Source: Lachnospiraceae bacterium (GTDB lineage: Bacteria > Bacillota_A > Clostridia > Lachnospirales > Lachnospiraceae). Taken from it: a stretch of DNA of 5,848 nt. Location: assembly GCA_017542725.1 (NCBI GenBank), contig JAFXWR010000154.1, positions 1 through 5,848 of the forward strand. The letters run 5' to 3'. The notes beneath the pieces are model-generated. The model was given only the letters and a program-made list of their open reading frames with translations, did not search any database and was not told the DNA's origin. The position numbers and the translations under genes were made by a program. Below are positions 1-5,718 of the stretch, piece by piece (within the stretch, counting starts at the first letter, position 1; each line of letters begins with the position of its first letter).

Positions 1-231
1 ATTTGAAGCAACGCTCATTTCCTGAGAAAGAATTTTTGAAATCTGATACAAAAACGTATCAACATTATCTCTAGAATCAGAGTACATATAGAACTCATAA
101 ACACCATGATTATTGATGAAAACATCAGTTTCATTCAACGTTTCTCTATCATAGTAATCTAATTCTCCAATCTCAATGTCTTTATCACCAAAATTATAAG
201 CATACTTATAATACTTCTTTTCAGCAGCCAT
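1..231 (-). CDS. Hypothetical protein g14, C-terminus cut off by window edge
   Basis: An open frame runs from an ATG at 231 to the left edge without a stop, giving 77 residues beginning MAAEKKYYKYAYNFGDKD. It is acidic and rich in Tyr and Asp, with no signal peptide or membrane segment. I do not recognise a family. The start is chosen because AAAGAGGG (239-246) sits 7 nt upstream of it. An in-frame ATG at 258 overlaps the stop of g13 (TAATG) and would add nine residues, but it has no SD, so it is less likely. This is the last visible gene of the leftward run, 26 nt after g13. The reading frame is well supported; the function is unknown. Confidence 0.75.
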   Translation of the reverse strand, partial: MAAEKKYYKYAYNFGDKDIEIGELDYYDRETLNETDVFINNHGVYEFYMYSDSRDNVDTFLYQISKILSQEMSVASN

Positions 232-238
232 AAATAAA

Positions 239-246
239 CCCTCTTT
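239..246 (-). promoter_or_regulatory. Ribosome binding site that decides the g14 start
   Basis: AAAGAGGG on the minus strand lies 7 nt before the ATG at 231. It favours that start over the ATG at 258, which overlaps the upstream stop codon and has no purine-rich SD. Confidence 0.6.
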
Positions 247-257
247 TTCTTTACTCA

Positions 258-842
258 TTAGTTCTGTGAAACTTCGCATACATAACAATTATTATTTATA
301 AATATATTTACTTTTGTACCCGGAATATAAGGTCTATCGTTTATATCAAATATACGGCTATGTCCCAAATTATAGCTTTGTGTTAGAGAATATTGTTTTT
401 CGTCTTTAAGATATACTATATAACACGTTTGCTCTCTTGTCTGATTATCACCTTCATAATCGTCATCCATATATCCATATACACGACCCTCATACTGTTT
501 ACCACCTTTTTTAGTAGATAGATAACGAACAAATATAAATATCAATGCCACAATAAGGATAATTGCAACAATCATAGTAGGAATACTAGAGACTATTTCT
601 TCTAACTGCTTTTGTTTCAAAACAAATGCAACCAACTCTACAACAGAAAAACCTGTGCTTATTGCAGCAAAAAGAATCATTATAGCTACAACAAATACAT
701 TTGGTTTAGCATTTTTAGCTTTTAAAGATGGTATTGATTTAATAACCTCTTCATTGATAATGTGTCCACAATGCGGGCAAACATCTTCAGTGGTAACTGG
801 TTTGTTACAATGTGGACAAGTGTTTGTTTTTTCTTGTTTCAT
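258..842 (-). CDS. Zinc-ribbon, two-helix membrane protein with DUF3592-like C-terminal domain (g13)
   Basis: The 194-residue protein has three parts. Residues 9-25 form a zinc-ribbon knuckle pair (C9-x2-C12, C22-x2-C25, in CPHC and CPHCG contexts). Two hydrophobic helices follow, at about 49-75 and 88-108. Residues 115-194 form a soluble beta-rich tail with an EGRVYGY start, a YIVYL strand, and an ending PGTKVNIFIN. That tail resembles the DUF3592 pattern, in which a G-x-V strand is followed by V-x-Y and later by G-[DT]-x-V-x-[IV]; the domain name is by eye only. Both ends would probably lie on the cytoplasmic side, since there are two helices and the ribbon needs reduced Cys. It starts 15 nt after kptA, with an AAAGGA SD. 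The function is unknown; scaffolding or sensing at the membrane is a guess. Confidence 0.88.
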   Translation of the reverse strand: MKQEKTNTCPHCNKPVTTEDVCPHCGHIINEEVIKSIPSLKAKNAKPNVFVVAIMILFAAISTGFSVVELVAFVLKQKQLEEIVSSIPTMIVAIILIVALIFIFVRYLSTKKGGKQYEGRVYGYMDDDYEGDNQTREQTCYIVYLKDEKQYSLTQSYNLGHSRIFDINDRPYIPGTKVNIFINNNCYVCEVSQN

Positions 843-857
843 AGATATTTTTCCTTT

Positions 858-1610
858 TTATTTTTTATGTTTTGCCCTCTGCTCTCTTACATAGGCTATA
901 TACATTTCATCAAATCTTAATCGCCATTCTTCAATGTCATGATTAAGTCCTTCAGCAGGTGACCCACAATAAGGACAATACTTGTAGTCGGTTATATACC
1001 CTACTCCTACTGCTGGTCTTTTACCACACTTAGGACAACACCATGCTTGGTCTTCACAAACAACTAACCAAGGCTCTATTACTTCAAGGTATTTTGCAGG
1101 TACCTCTTTTGTCAACCAAACACCGTTTTCTGATAAATAAAACTTATATCCATCATTTACCATCTGTCTAGCATCTACCATATAAATTACTGGCTCACCG
1201 TGTCTTTTGCCAACGTTTATTGCTGTTTCTCTATCCTTAGACAAATGCACATACAATCTACTCTTTGGTGTAAGACCATCTTTATTGATAGAATCAACAA
1301 ATTTCTTACCCGTACCATGATATAATATCTTTGGTGGTTCACTCTCTTTCAGTTCGACATCTACATTGATAGAATGTCCTTGATTCGCTCTTATCTTGGT
1401 TTTATCTTCATTGAACGAATACCTCTGTTTATTGTCTGTTCTAACAATCTCTTCGAGAATTTCCATATTAAAACCCTTATGGTCTTTCTCTATTCCTTTT
1501 ATTAACTCTGTTACATCAGCCCAACCATGTTCATCAAGAGTTATCCCTATGACCTCTGGCTTATGTCTGAGTATCAGACTTATATATTTACTTACTTCTG
1601 TTAAATTCAT
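858..1610 (-). CDS. kptA: RNA 2'-phosphotransferase KptA/Tpt1 with C-terminal zinc ribbon (g12)
   Basis: This family transfers an internal RNA 2'-phosphate to NAD+, leaving a 2'-OH, ADP-ribose 1'',2''-cyclic phosphate and nicotinamide. The family motifs appear in order: ILRHKPE (R15, H16), LDEHGW (25-30), DNKQRY (59-64), IRANQGHS (73-80), LYHGT (96-100), RLYVHLS (118-124), VGKRHG (133-138) and SENGVWLT (160-167). R15, H16, R74 and R136 fit the Arg-His-Arg-Arg set known to be essential in Tpt1. Bacterial KptA is usually about 180 residues; here residues 185-250 are an extension with a zinc ribbon (C192-x2-C195, C212-x2-C215) and a basic helical tail. The start at 1610 has an AGGGATAAG SD, and the gene lies 14 nt after g11 and 15 nt before g13. 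The enzyme looks intact. Its substrate in this setting is unknown. Confidence 0.95.
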   Translation of the reverse strand: MNLTEVSKYISLILRHKPEVIGITLDEHGWADVTELIKGIEKDHKGFNMEILEEIVRTDNKQRYSFNEDKTKIRANQGHSINVDVELKESEPPKILYHGTGKKFVDSINKDGLTPKSRLYVHLSKDRETAINVGKRHGEPVIYMVDARQMVNDGYKFYLSENGVWLTKEVPAKYLEVIEPWLVVCEDQAWCCPKCGKRPAVGVGYITDYKYCPYCGSPAEGLNHDIEEWRLRFDEMYIAYVREQRAKHKK

Positions 1611-1624
1611 TTTCTTATCCCTAT

Positions 1625-1822
1625 CTAATCTTTCTTTTCCTCTAAAATCACATCTACATATTCTGGATATGTTATATGGAAATTGATAGATTTCCTAACT
1701 ACATTCTCCGCTACTTTTCGTGATTTATATAATTGCGCACCTAATAACGTCTGTGCAAGATTTTTATTGCATCCTGCATAATAATTACCGCTTACTTTAT
1801 CTCTTATCGCTACTACTAGCAT
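1625..1822 (-). CDS. Small phage-type protein g11, 65 aa
   Basis: This 65-residue protein opens with a strand-turn-strand stretch ([17 protein letters not shown]). The segment [15 protein letters not shown] (about 28-42) follows, then a short C-terminal strand (YVDVIL) and an acidic-basic end. The order hairpin, 'A-x-L-Y-K-S-x-x-x-A' helix, strand is common in tiny unnamed proteins of Firmicutes phages; that comparison is from memory, and no function is known for them. It has no signal, no membrane segment and a single Cys (C18). AAGAGGG (1829-1835) lies 6 nt upstream of the ATG and supports this start. It sits between g10 (16 nt) and kptA (14 nt), so it is very likely co-transcribed with both. 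Confidence 0.8.
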   Translation of the reverse strand: MLVVAIRDKVSGNYYAGCNKNLAQTLLGAQLYKSRKVAENVVRKSINFHITYPEYVDVILEEKKD

Positions 1823-1838
1823 ATTTTACCCTCTTTAT

Positions 1839-2153
1839 TTACCACTTAAAGCCATGACTTTTCTTCTCATACTTAGAGTTTTCAAACTTTGGTTCCTCTT
1901 TTAAACTAAGTATATACAGAGTCTTTCCACTTTCAGTAGGCTCAATACCTATATAGCCATAATTCCATCCATGTGATATATACATATCTATTATCTTTCT
2001 ACTTACTTCAATAGGTACTTCATCATCAATCAATACCTTATGATAACCATGATTCTTATAATCTTCCATTAACTTTGCATCGATTGTTTCCTCTAACAAA
2101 TCCGTATCATATTCATTAACTATTTTATTCTCTAAATCTTTAGGTGTTACCAT
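1839..2153 (-). CDS. Tandem paralogue of g9, 104 aa (g10)
   Basis: The protein has the same length as g9 and aligns without gaps over the first 71 residues, with about 40 identities counted by eye. Shared blocks are MVTP, LLEE-x-ID (residues 20-25 region), EDYKNHG (30-36), HKV, a VP-x-EV segment, and Y-x2-HGW-x-Y-x-Y-x-G (58-69). The C-terminal third has diverged but keeps EEP, YEK and GF. The pattern predicts an alpha-beta fold: helix, strand, helix, then a beta-hairpin. It has no Cys, signal peptide or membrane helix. AAAGGA lies upstream of the ATG, 18 nt after g9. I do not recognise a named family, although small phage proteins with a helix-GW-strand pattern are common. Confidence 0.85.
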   Translation of the reverse strand: MVTPKDLENKIVNEYDTDLLEETIDAKLMEDYKNHGYHKVLIDDEVPIEVSRKIIDMYISHGWNYGYIGIEPTESGKTLYILSLKEEPKFENSKYEKKSHGFKW

Positions 2154-2171
2154 TTTCTTCTTTCCTTTCTC

Positions 2172-2486
2172 TTATGACGCAAATCCATTATCTACTTTTT
2201 CATAATCTGAATATGCTGGCTCTGCTTCCATGCTGAATATAAATACTGTGACTTTGTTTGCGCCCGGTACATCTTCATACCCAACATATACATATCTCCA
2301 TCCATGCTCTACATAAGATTTAGCAAGTTTAACCGCTACCTCTTTTGGTACATCATCATTTACTACTACCTTATGCACTCCATGATTTTTATAATCTTCT
2401 AAGAGGGCTTTATCTATTACTTCCTCTAATACCTTTATATCATAATCATTTGCTCTTTTCTTCTCTAATACTGTTGGTGTTACCAT
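2172..2486 (-). CDS. Small alpha-beta protein, first of a tandem pair (g9), 104 aa
   Basis: This 104-residue protein is the upstream member of a duplicated pair with g10. The N-terminal half is charged and helical (VLEEVIDKALLEDYKNHG, 19-36). A strand (HKVVV), an acidic turn (NDDVP), a second helix (48-60), HGWRYVYVG (61-69) and a hydrophobic strand (VTVFIFSM) follow. It is acidic overall, lacks Cys, and has no signal or membrane segment. Differences from g10 cluster in the last 33 residues and on alternating helix positions, so the fold seems kept while a surface may have changed. GAGG lies 9 nt before the ATG. The function is unknown. Confidence 0.85.
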   Translation of the reverse strand: MVTPTVLEKKRANDYDIKVLEEVIDKALLEDYKNHGVHKVVVNDDVPKEVAVKLAKSYVEHGWRYVYVGYEDVPGANKVTVFIFSMEAEPAYSDYEKVDNGFAS

Positions 2487-2531
2487 CTTTTTATCCTCTT
2501 CTTTCTTTTGACTGTTTTAGTATATTTATTA

Positions 2532-2888
2532 TCATTTACCTTCATAACGTGGAGCATCTGTTTCAGATTTATTTACAAAAGGAACACGCCTACTACAATA
2601 CATACGAGGCTTTCTATAACGTGTATTATCCGCCTCATAATTATCTTTAATAGCAACTCGTCTACTACAATACATACAAGGACTACTAAAATCTGCACCA
2701 TATAAACGGCTTTCTATATGTGTACAACCATAACATGCTTTTAACTCTGGTATATGATTAGCTATACATTTATTTACATCACGCACTTTAAGTCGATTCG
2801 CTCTAGCCCAATCATAAGTGCTATCATCTGAACGCAATAGCCCTGATTTATAAGCTTCTAATATTTTCTCAATAGTTTTATTCTGCAT
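2532..2888 (-). CDS. Small Cys-motif protein with internal C-terminal duplication (g8), 118 aa
   Basis: Residues 1-50 are helical and charged and may form a small helical or HTH-like domain (ILEAYKSGLLRSDDSTYDWA, then NRLKVRDVNKCIANHIPELK). A likely metal site follows: C52-x2-C55, 15 residues, C71-x2-C74, then SRR. 'C-x2-C ... PC-x2-C-x-R' recalls small zinc-binding proteins of Firmicutes phages. The last 48 residues are two copies of a 24-residue unit (70-93 and 94-117), each starting P-x-MYCSRRV. In the second copy the first Cys is Arg95, so only C98 remains and a full second site cannot form. The start at 2888 has AGAGGGAG 6 nt upstream. The gene lies 31 nt after g7. The function is unknown; nucleic-acid binding is a guess from its small size and Arg-rich Cys motif. 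Confidence 0.83.
   Translation of the reverse strand: MQNKTIEKILEAYKSGLLRSDDSTYDWARANRLKVRDVNKCIANHIPELKACYGCTHIESRLYGADFSSPCMYCSRRVAIKDNYEADNTRYRKPRMYCSRRVPFVNKSETDAPRYEGK
2538..2681. repeat. Tandem in-frame duplication, 72-bp period, in the 3' end of g8
   Basis: Two 72-bp units (2610-2681 and 2538-2609) encode 24 residues each. The best conserved part is 27 bp at 2584-2610 against 2656-2682, with 23 of 27 bases identical; the rest has drifted. A TGT (Cys71) to CGT (Arg95) difference separates the copies at the first Cys. A period of exactly 24 codons keeps the frame. Confidence 0.8.
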
Positions 2889-2919
2889 CTGAATCTCCCT
2901 CTATATACTTAACCTCTTA

Positions 2920-3849
2920 TTACAATTCATTATAGCTTTTTAAAATATTAGTTACACTTGCAATATAAGTCTGTAAAAATGAGTCCGTAAAAGACTGATA
3001 CCTTACATCTATATGCATTTTAAACCATCTTGAGTCTGTATTAAAATACTTAACTCCACAATCATCACCTACCCATATATCTATAGACTTATTATTTGTA
3101 ACCATATATACATAATGGTCTGCAATACCATCAAGAGTTAATGCAACTGTAAAATGTTTCTTCCGAAATTCTAAATCATCAAAGTAATACTCACGTTTAT
3201 TCATCTCATAGCTAACATAGCTGCTTGTTTTACCTAATAGCATACTTAGCACTTTATATTTTTCAAATCTATTACTAAGTAGCTTTACAAGACTATTTAC
3301 AGTCACATCATTACTATTTAACGGTATCTGTATTTCTTCGCACAATTTTTCTCTTTCCCTAGTTAGTACATCTAAGTGTGACATAGTTGTTGCTACTTGC
3401 TCATTTCCATACACATACATATAAGTACCATGTACACATCTAGCATACAACTCTAAATCTTTCTCAAAAATATCGTACTTTTGTTGAATTTCCTCAAAAG
3501 TCAAAGCTGTCTCATAGTCCTTATGCTTATTAGGGTCGTAAGACTCTACTGTATCTTCAATAACCCTCGCTAATTCAACATACCAGACTATTTGCTCGTT
3601 TATAGCAGAAGATTCAAATACTGGTATTCCACATACAACTCCATTACACAATGCAGGGTTCTCCCTATTAAAGTTAAAAATCTTACGTGTATTTTCATTC
3701 AAGATACCCTTTATTTTTCCGTCTTTTGTTTTCAATAATACACCATAAACCCATTGATTATTTTCTGGTCTACGTCCACGCCATCTGCCCTCTTCTACAA
3801 ACTCTCCTTTTAATAAATACGTTGGTCTACCAAAAGTATAAGTACCCAT
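2920..3849 (-). CDS. Hypothetical protein with YopX-like N-terminus (g7), 309 aa
   Basis: This is the largest gene in the window. Residues 22-39 (RWRGRRPENNQWVYGVLL) match the opening of the phage YopX family, which typically reads 'FRGKR-x-D-N-G-x-W-V-Y-G-x-L'. The later YopX hallmarks (VDPxTVGQ, TGLKDKNG, YEGD) are not seen. Residues 40-85 may be the rest of a small beta domain (DGKIKGILNENTRKIF). From about 110 on it is a longer unknown region: a charged helical part (TFEEIQQKYDIFEKDLELY, then REREKLCEEIQ) and a beta-rich end (FTVALTLDGIADHYVYMV, then SIDIWVGDD). There is no signal peptide or membrane helix. The start has AAGGAAGG 10 nt upstream. It lies 67 nt after g6 and 31 nt before g8. 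The function is unknown. Confidence 0.85.
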   Translation of the reverse strand: MGTYTFGRPTYLLKGEFVEEGRWRGRRPENNQWVYGVLLKTKDGKIKGILNENTRKIFNFNRENPALCNGVVCGIPVFESSAINEQIVWYVELARVIEDTVESYDPNKHKDYETALTFEEIQQKYDIFEKDLELYARCVHGTYMYVYGNEQVATTMSHLDVLTREREKLCEEIQIPLNSNDVTVNSLVKLLSNRFEKYKVLSMLLGKTSSYVSYEMNKREYYFDDLEFRKKHFTVALTLDGIADHYVYMVTNNKSIDIWVGDDCGVKYFNTDSRWFKMHIDVRYQSFTDSFLQTYIASVTNILKSYNEL

Positions 3850-3916
3850 ATTCTATATTCCTTCCTTTAACTCTATTAATGTATCGCTCTTTTCTGTGCT
3901 GCGTCCAATGTAGCTC

Positions 3917-4309
3917 TCATAAAATATTTTTAAGACGTGATTTCACATATACCCATAAATTAGGCTTTAGCTTCACATCATCAGGTTTCTCTATTACAAC
4001 ACAATTCATTAACCTTGTTTTACCACTATCCTCTGTATTCGGATAATTGATATTCATACCCAAACTATCTACTAGTGGATATTCAAAACGTCTACCTGTT
4101 GTGTTTCCATGACTTAACTGACTTACTTTCTCGTAATCAGAATCATTAAACTCTTTTTTGCCATACAGTTTAGCCATCAAACGAAGTTCTAAGAGTTCTA
4201 ATTCTCTTTTAGTAGGATTGGTTGATACCACAACTTTATCATTACTATCTACTCTTCCTACCATCTGTAAAAACAAATTGATGTCTTGTTTCTCGCTCTG
4301 TGTAATCAT
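3917..4309 (-). CDS. Hypothetical protein g6, 130 aa
   Basis: I do not recognise this protein. It has a helical N-terminal half (SEKQDINLFLQMVGRV, then TKRELELLELRLMAKLYGKK at about 33-52) and a more extended C-terminal half that ends in a basic segment (LWVYVKSRLKNIL). It has one Cys, and no signal, membrane helix or known motif. The start is secure: AAAGGAG lies 7 nt upstream of the ATG, the best SD match in the window. It begins 12 nt after g5, so the two are probably translated from the same message. It ends in TGA, which shows that TGA is a stop here. Confidence 0.82.
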   Translation of the reverse strand: MITQSEKQDINLFLQMVGRVDSNDKVVVSTNPTKRELELLELRLMAKLYGKKEFNDSDYEKVSQLSHGNTTGRRFEYPLVDSLGMNINYPNTEDSGKTRLMNCVVIEKPDDVKLKPNLWVYVKSRLKNIL

Positions 4310-4321
4310 CTGTTATCTCCT

Positions 4322-4606
4322 TTAATTAAAATGTATTGTATAACCTCTACTCATCCACAAATATAAATTCGATAACAAACAATCTACAGAGATTATACCC
4401 TTTGGCATATTTGGAAACTCTTTTCTGATTGTGAATGTTGTGGTATGTGCAGGCTCAAATCCATTGATACCTTTGAAATCTGGAAAATCTACTGTTATGG
4501 TCTTTCCACATTTTCCTAACAGTTCAAAATCCTCTTTTTCACCTTTTCTTTTAGGTATTATACCGCCACAATACTTTTCTGAATAATACTTCTGCCATTC
4601 ATTCAT
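4322..4606 (-). CDS. Hypothetical protein g5, 94 aa
   Basis: I do not recognise this protein. It starts MNEWQKYYSEKYCGGIIPKR, has a central beta-rich stretch (KTITVDFPDFKGINGF, then TTTFTIRKEF) and ends with a mildly hydrophobic helix (LLSNLYLWMSRGYTIHF). Its three Cys (13, 33, 76) are scattered and do not form a clear metal motif. GAGG (4614-4617) lies 7 nt before the ATG. It is the first gene after the 127-nt gap, so it could have its own promoter or a processed 5' end. g6 follows after 12 nt. The function is unknown. Confidence 0.8.
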   Translation of the reverse strand: MNEWQKYYSEKYCGGIIPKRKGEKEDFELLGKCGKTITVDFPDFKGINGFEPAHTTTFTIRKEFPNMPKGIISVDCLLSNLYLWMSRGYTIHFN

Positions 4607-4639
4607 TTCTGTACCTCATCCTTTTCTGTAAAAACTATT

Positions 4640-4724
4640 TAACTTGCATCTGACTTATCAAAAGAGATAAAATTTAGACCAAAGTGTTGTAATTGTTGCA
4701 ACAGCTAACTTGCTGGTAACTTGC
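4640..4724. repeat. Three copies of TAACTTGC in the gap between g4 and g5
   Basis: The 8-mer TAACTTGC occurs at 4640-4647, 4706-4713 and 4717-4724 on the plus strand, so as GCAAGTTA on the transcribed strand. Copies 2 and 3 start 11 bp apart, and copies 1 and 2 start 66 bp apart. The host gap (4607-4733) is the longest untranslated stretch between genes here. It also holds the palindrome GTTGCAAC and a weak AT-rich dyad (ttatc 4655-4659, gataa 4666-4670). I see no convincing promoter or GC-rich terminator. The sites could bind a regulator; this is inference. Confidence 0.4.
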
Positions 4725-4733
4725 AGAGTACAT

Positions 4734-4910
4734 TTACTCTCTAAACTGTTTTAACTCTTCCTCAGTCATTTCAGCCCATCCTGCTTGTAGTTTCTCCCCG
4801 CCCTGTGAAAAACAATTTAAATATTTTACCTCTCTTTTTGCTTCTTCAGGACTATCATATACTGCAAAAACTTCATTCCTTGATGGAAAATATGCTACTG
4901 CTACTCTCAT
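4734..4910 (-). CDS. Small hypothetical protein g4, 58 aa
   Basis: The 58-residue protein starts MRVAVAYFPSRNEVFAVYDS, a likely beta-hairpin. A helix follows (SPEEAKREVKYLN) and then an acidic C-terminal helix (MTEEELKQF). It resembles g11 in shape and size, but the sequences cannot be aligned with confidence. The open frame extends upstream to an ATG at 4949, which would add 13 residues and overlap g3. The ATG at 4910 is preferred because AAGAGGG lies 5 nt upstream of it and it begins 2 nt after the g3 stop. The function is unknown; tight coupling to g3 suggests similar expression of the two. Confidence 0.78.
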   Translation of the reverse strand: MRVAVAYFPSRNEVFAVYDSPEEAKREVKYLNCFSQGGEKLQAGWAEMTEEELKQFRE

Positions 4911-4912
4911 TT

Positions 4913-5179
4913 TTACCCTCTTATCAACTCTGCTGTATTTGTAAAACAACTTAAATTACTCGGTATTGGCTTGCTTATATATTGTACCAATTTATCCGCT
5001 CTTATCACTCCTAAATCCTTTATGTTCTCTATGAACAGTTCTCGTTTCCTCTGTTCTCTTACAATATGCGCTCGTAGGAGGTCAGAGTCTAAGTCTAAAG
5101 TAAAGCCACCATATTGAAGTCCTATTAGACTTACTTTATCCCATGCTGATTCACCCTCTGTCAACCATAATTCATTCAT
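4913..5179 (-). CDS. Hypothetical protein g3, 88 aa
   Basis: I do not recognise this protein. The N-terminal third is acidic (MNELWLTEGESAWDKVSLIG). Residues about 33-52 form a charged helix (DLLRAHIVREQRKRELFIEN), and the tail is mixed (GVIRADKLVQYISKPIP). It has one Cys, and no signal or membrane helix. The start is less certain than most: the only purine-rich site, AGAAGG, is about 12 nt from the ATG, longer than usual, and no better in-frame start is near. The 43-nt gap before it is purine-rich. Its final two codons and stop carry the SD of g4, so the two genes are coupled. Confidence 0.72.
   Translation of the reverse strand: MNELWLTEGESAWDKVSLIGLQYGGFTLDLDSDLLRAHIVREQRKRELFIENIKDLGVIRADKLVQYISKPIPSNLSCFTNTAELIRG
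4916..4922 (-). promoter_or_regulatory. Ribosome binding site of g4, inside the end of g3
   Basis: AAGAGGG on the minus strand lies 5 nt before the ATG at 4910. Its AGA GGG is also the last two sense codons of g3 (Arg-Gly), followed by TAA, then AA, then ATG. The layout implies translational coupling and decides the g4 start. Confidence 0.6.
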
Positions 5180-5222
5180 CTTTTTATGAAACCTTCTCTT
5201 TCTTCTCTGCTTGTCTTTTCAA

Positions 5223-5462
5223 CTAAAAATCTAAAACAACCCAAACAACAAAAAGAACTATTGTACATACCAACATAAATATTAACATCAAATCTAAAGC
5301 AAGTTCAGCATTTATATAACTAAGAAATATAAATGCACCTGCAAGAATAATAGAGATTAAAGAAACTACAACATCAATAGAAATTTTAAACCTCTTTGAA
5401 GAGGTGGAAGATTTAGCTTTTAGTTTCTTCGCTCTGGCTTTAAATTCTATTATCTCTCCCAT
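5223..5462 (-). CDS. Small two-helix membrane protein g2, 79 aa
   Basis: The first 28 residues are strongly basic (Lys and Arg rich, GEIIEFKARAKKLKAKSS). Two hydrophobic helices follow at about 30-51 (VVVSLISIILAGAFIFLSYI) and 54-78 (LALDLMLIFMLVCTIVLFVV), with only a short turn between them. By the positive-inside rule, the N-terminus and very short C-terminus should be cytoplasmic, with the helices forming a hairpin. It does not look like a holin with a charged tail at the C-terminus, and no lysis genes are near. AAGGGG lies 6 nt before the ATG, 10 nt after g1. The function is unknown; as the second gene after the promoter it may be made early. Confidence 0.82.
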   Translation of the reverse strand: MGEIIEFKARAKKLKAKSSTSSKRFKISIDVVVSLISIILAGAFIFLSYINAELALDLMLIFMLVCTIVLFVVWVVLDF

Positions 5463-5472
5463 TTTAAACCCC

Positions 5473-5718
5473 TTAATCTGTTATGCCATATGGACTATTT
5501 CTAAATAACCTTAACTTTGGCTGCGTCTCTAGGATTTTATTTAATCCCTCATTACCCTCTGCTGTCTTTGCATAAAACACTACACTCATATAATTTATAT
5601 CAGAGGTAGGTAATACAAGAGCATTACAGCCTTTATGCTCAACAGACCATTGGCTTATCTCTACCCTCATAGGGTGCTTTAAATATACAATAGTGTCAAA
5701 AACATAATTCTCTGCCAT
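5473..5718 (-). CDS. Hypothetical protein g1, first gene of the run, 81 aa
   Basis: I do not recognise this protein. It appears mostly beta (YVFDTIVYLKHPMRVEI, then NALVLPTS, then NYMSVVFYAKTA), with a short helix (GNEGLNKILETQP) and a final strand (KLRLF). It has one Cys, and no signal or membrane segment. AAAGAGG sits 5 nt before the ATG. The leftward promoter at 5759-5786 predicts an untranslated leader of about 34 nt, so this is the first gene of the message. First genes of strong phage operons often encode small host-modifying proteins, but nothing in this sequence shows such a role. Confidence 0.78.
   Translation of the reverse strand: MAENYVFDTIVYLKHPMRVEISQWSVEHKGCNALVLPTSDINYMSVVFYAKTAEGNEGLNKILETQPKLRLFRNSPYGITD

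Noticed and set aside
655..894. Plus-strand open frames opposite kptA, g13 and other genes
   Set aside because: They lie antisense to better-supported genes with clear SDs and domains, and read as reverse images with no family features.
2538..2681. CRISPR-like or intergenic tandem array
   Set aside because: Only two degenerate units inside a coding frame with a codon-multiple period; it is a protein-coding duplication.
3850..3916. Internal promoter in the 67-nt gap before g7 (TTGGAC with GATACA)
   Set aside because: The -10 matches only three consensus positions; expected by chance in AT-rich DNA.
3876..3920. A 14-codon frame overlapping the g6 stop (ATGA overlap), followed by two stops
   Set aside because: No SD and too short to judge; the stretch is better seen as the leader of g7.
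4655..4670. Inverted repeat ttatc/gataa as a terminator
   Set aside because: Only five AT-rich pairs with no GC stem and no proper U-tract placement; too weak to stop transcription.
4674..4733. A 19-codon frame on the minus strand (MYSASYQQVSCCNNYNTLV), its ATG touching the g4 stop (TAAATG)
   Set aside because: No proper SD, low-complexity composition and no resemblance to a known leader peptide; more likely chance within the gap.
4911..4949. Longer g4 start at 4949, adding 13 residues
   Set aside because: It would overlap g3 by more than 30 nt and lacks an SD, whereas the ATG at 4910 has AAGAGGG 5 nt upstream.
5223..5462. g2 as a holin
   Set aside because: Two helices and small size fit, but the charge is N-terminal, no endolysin is nearby, and it lies early in a run of accessory genes.
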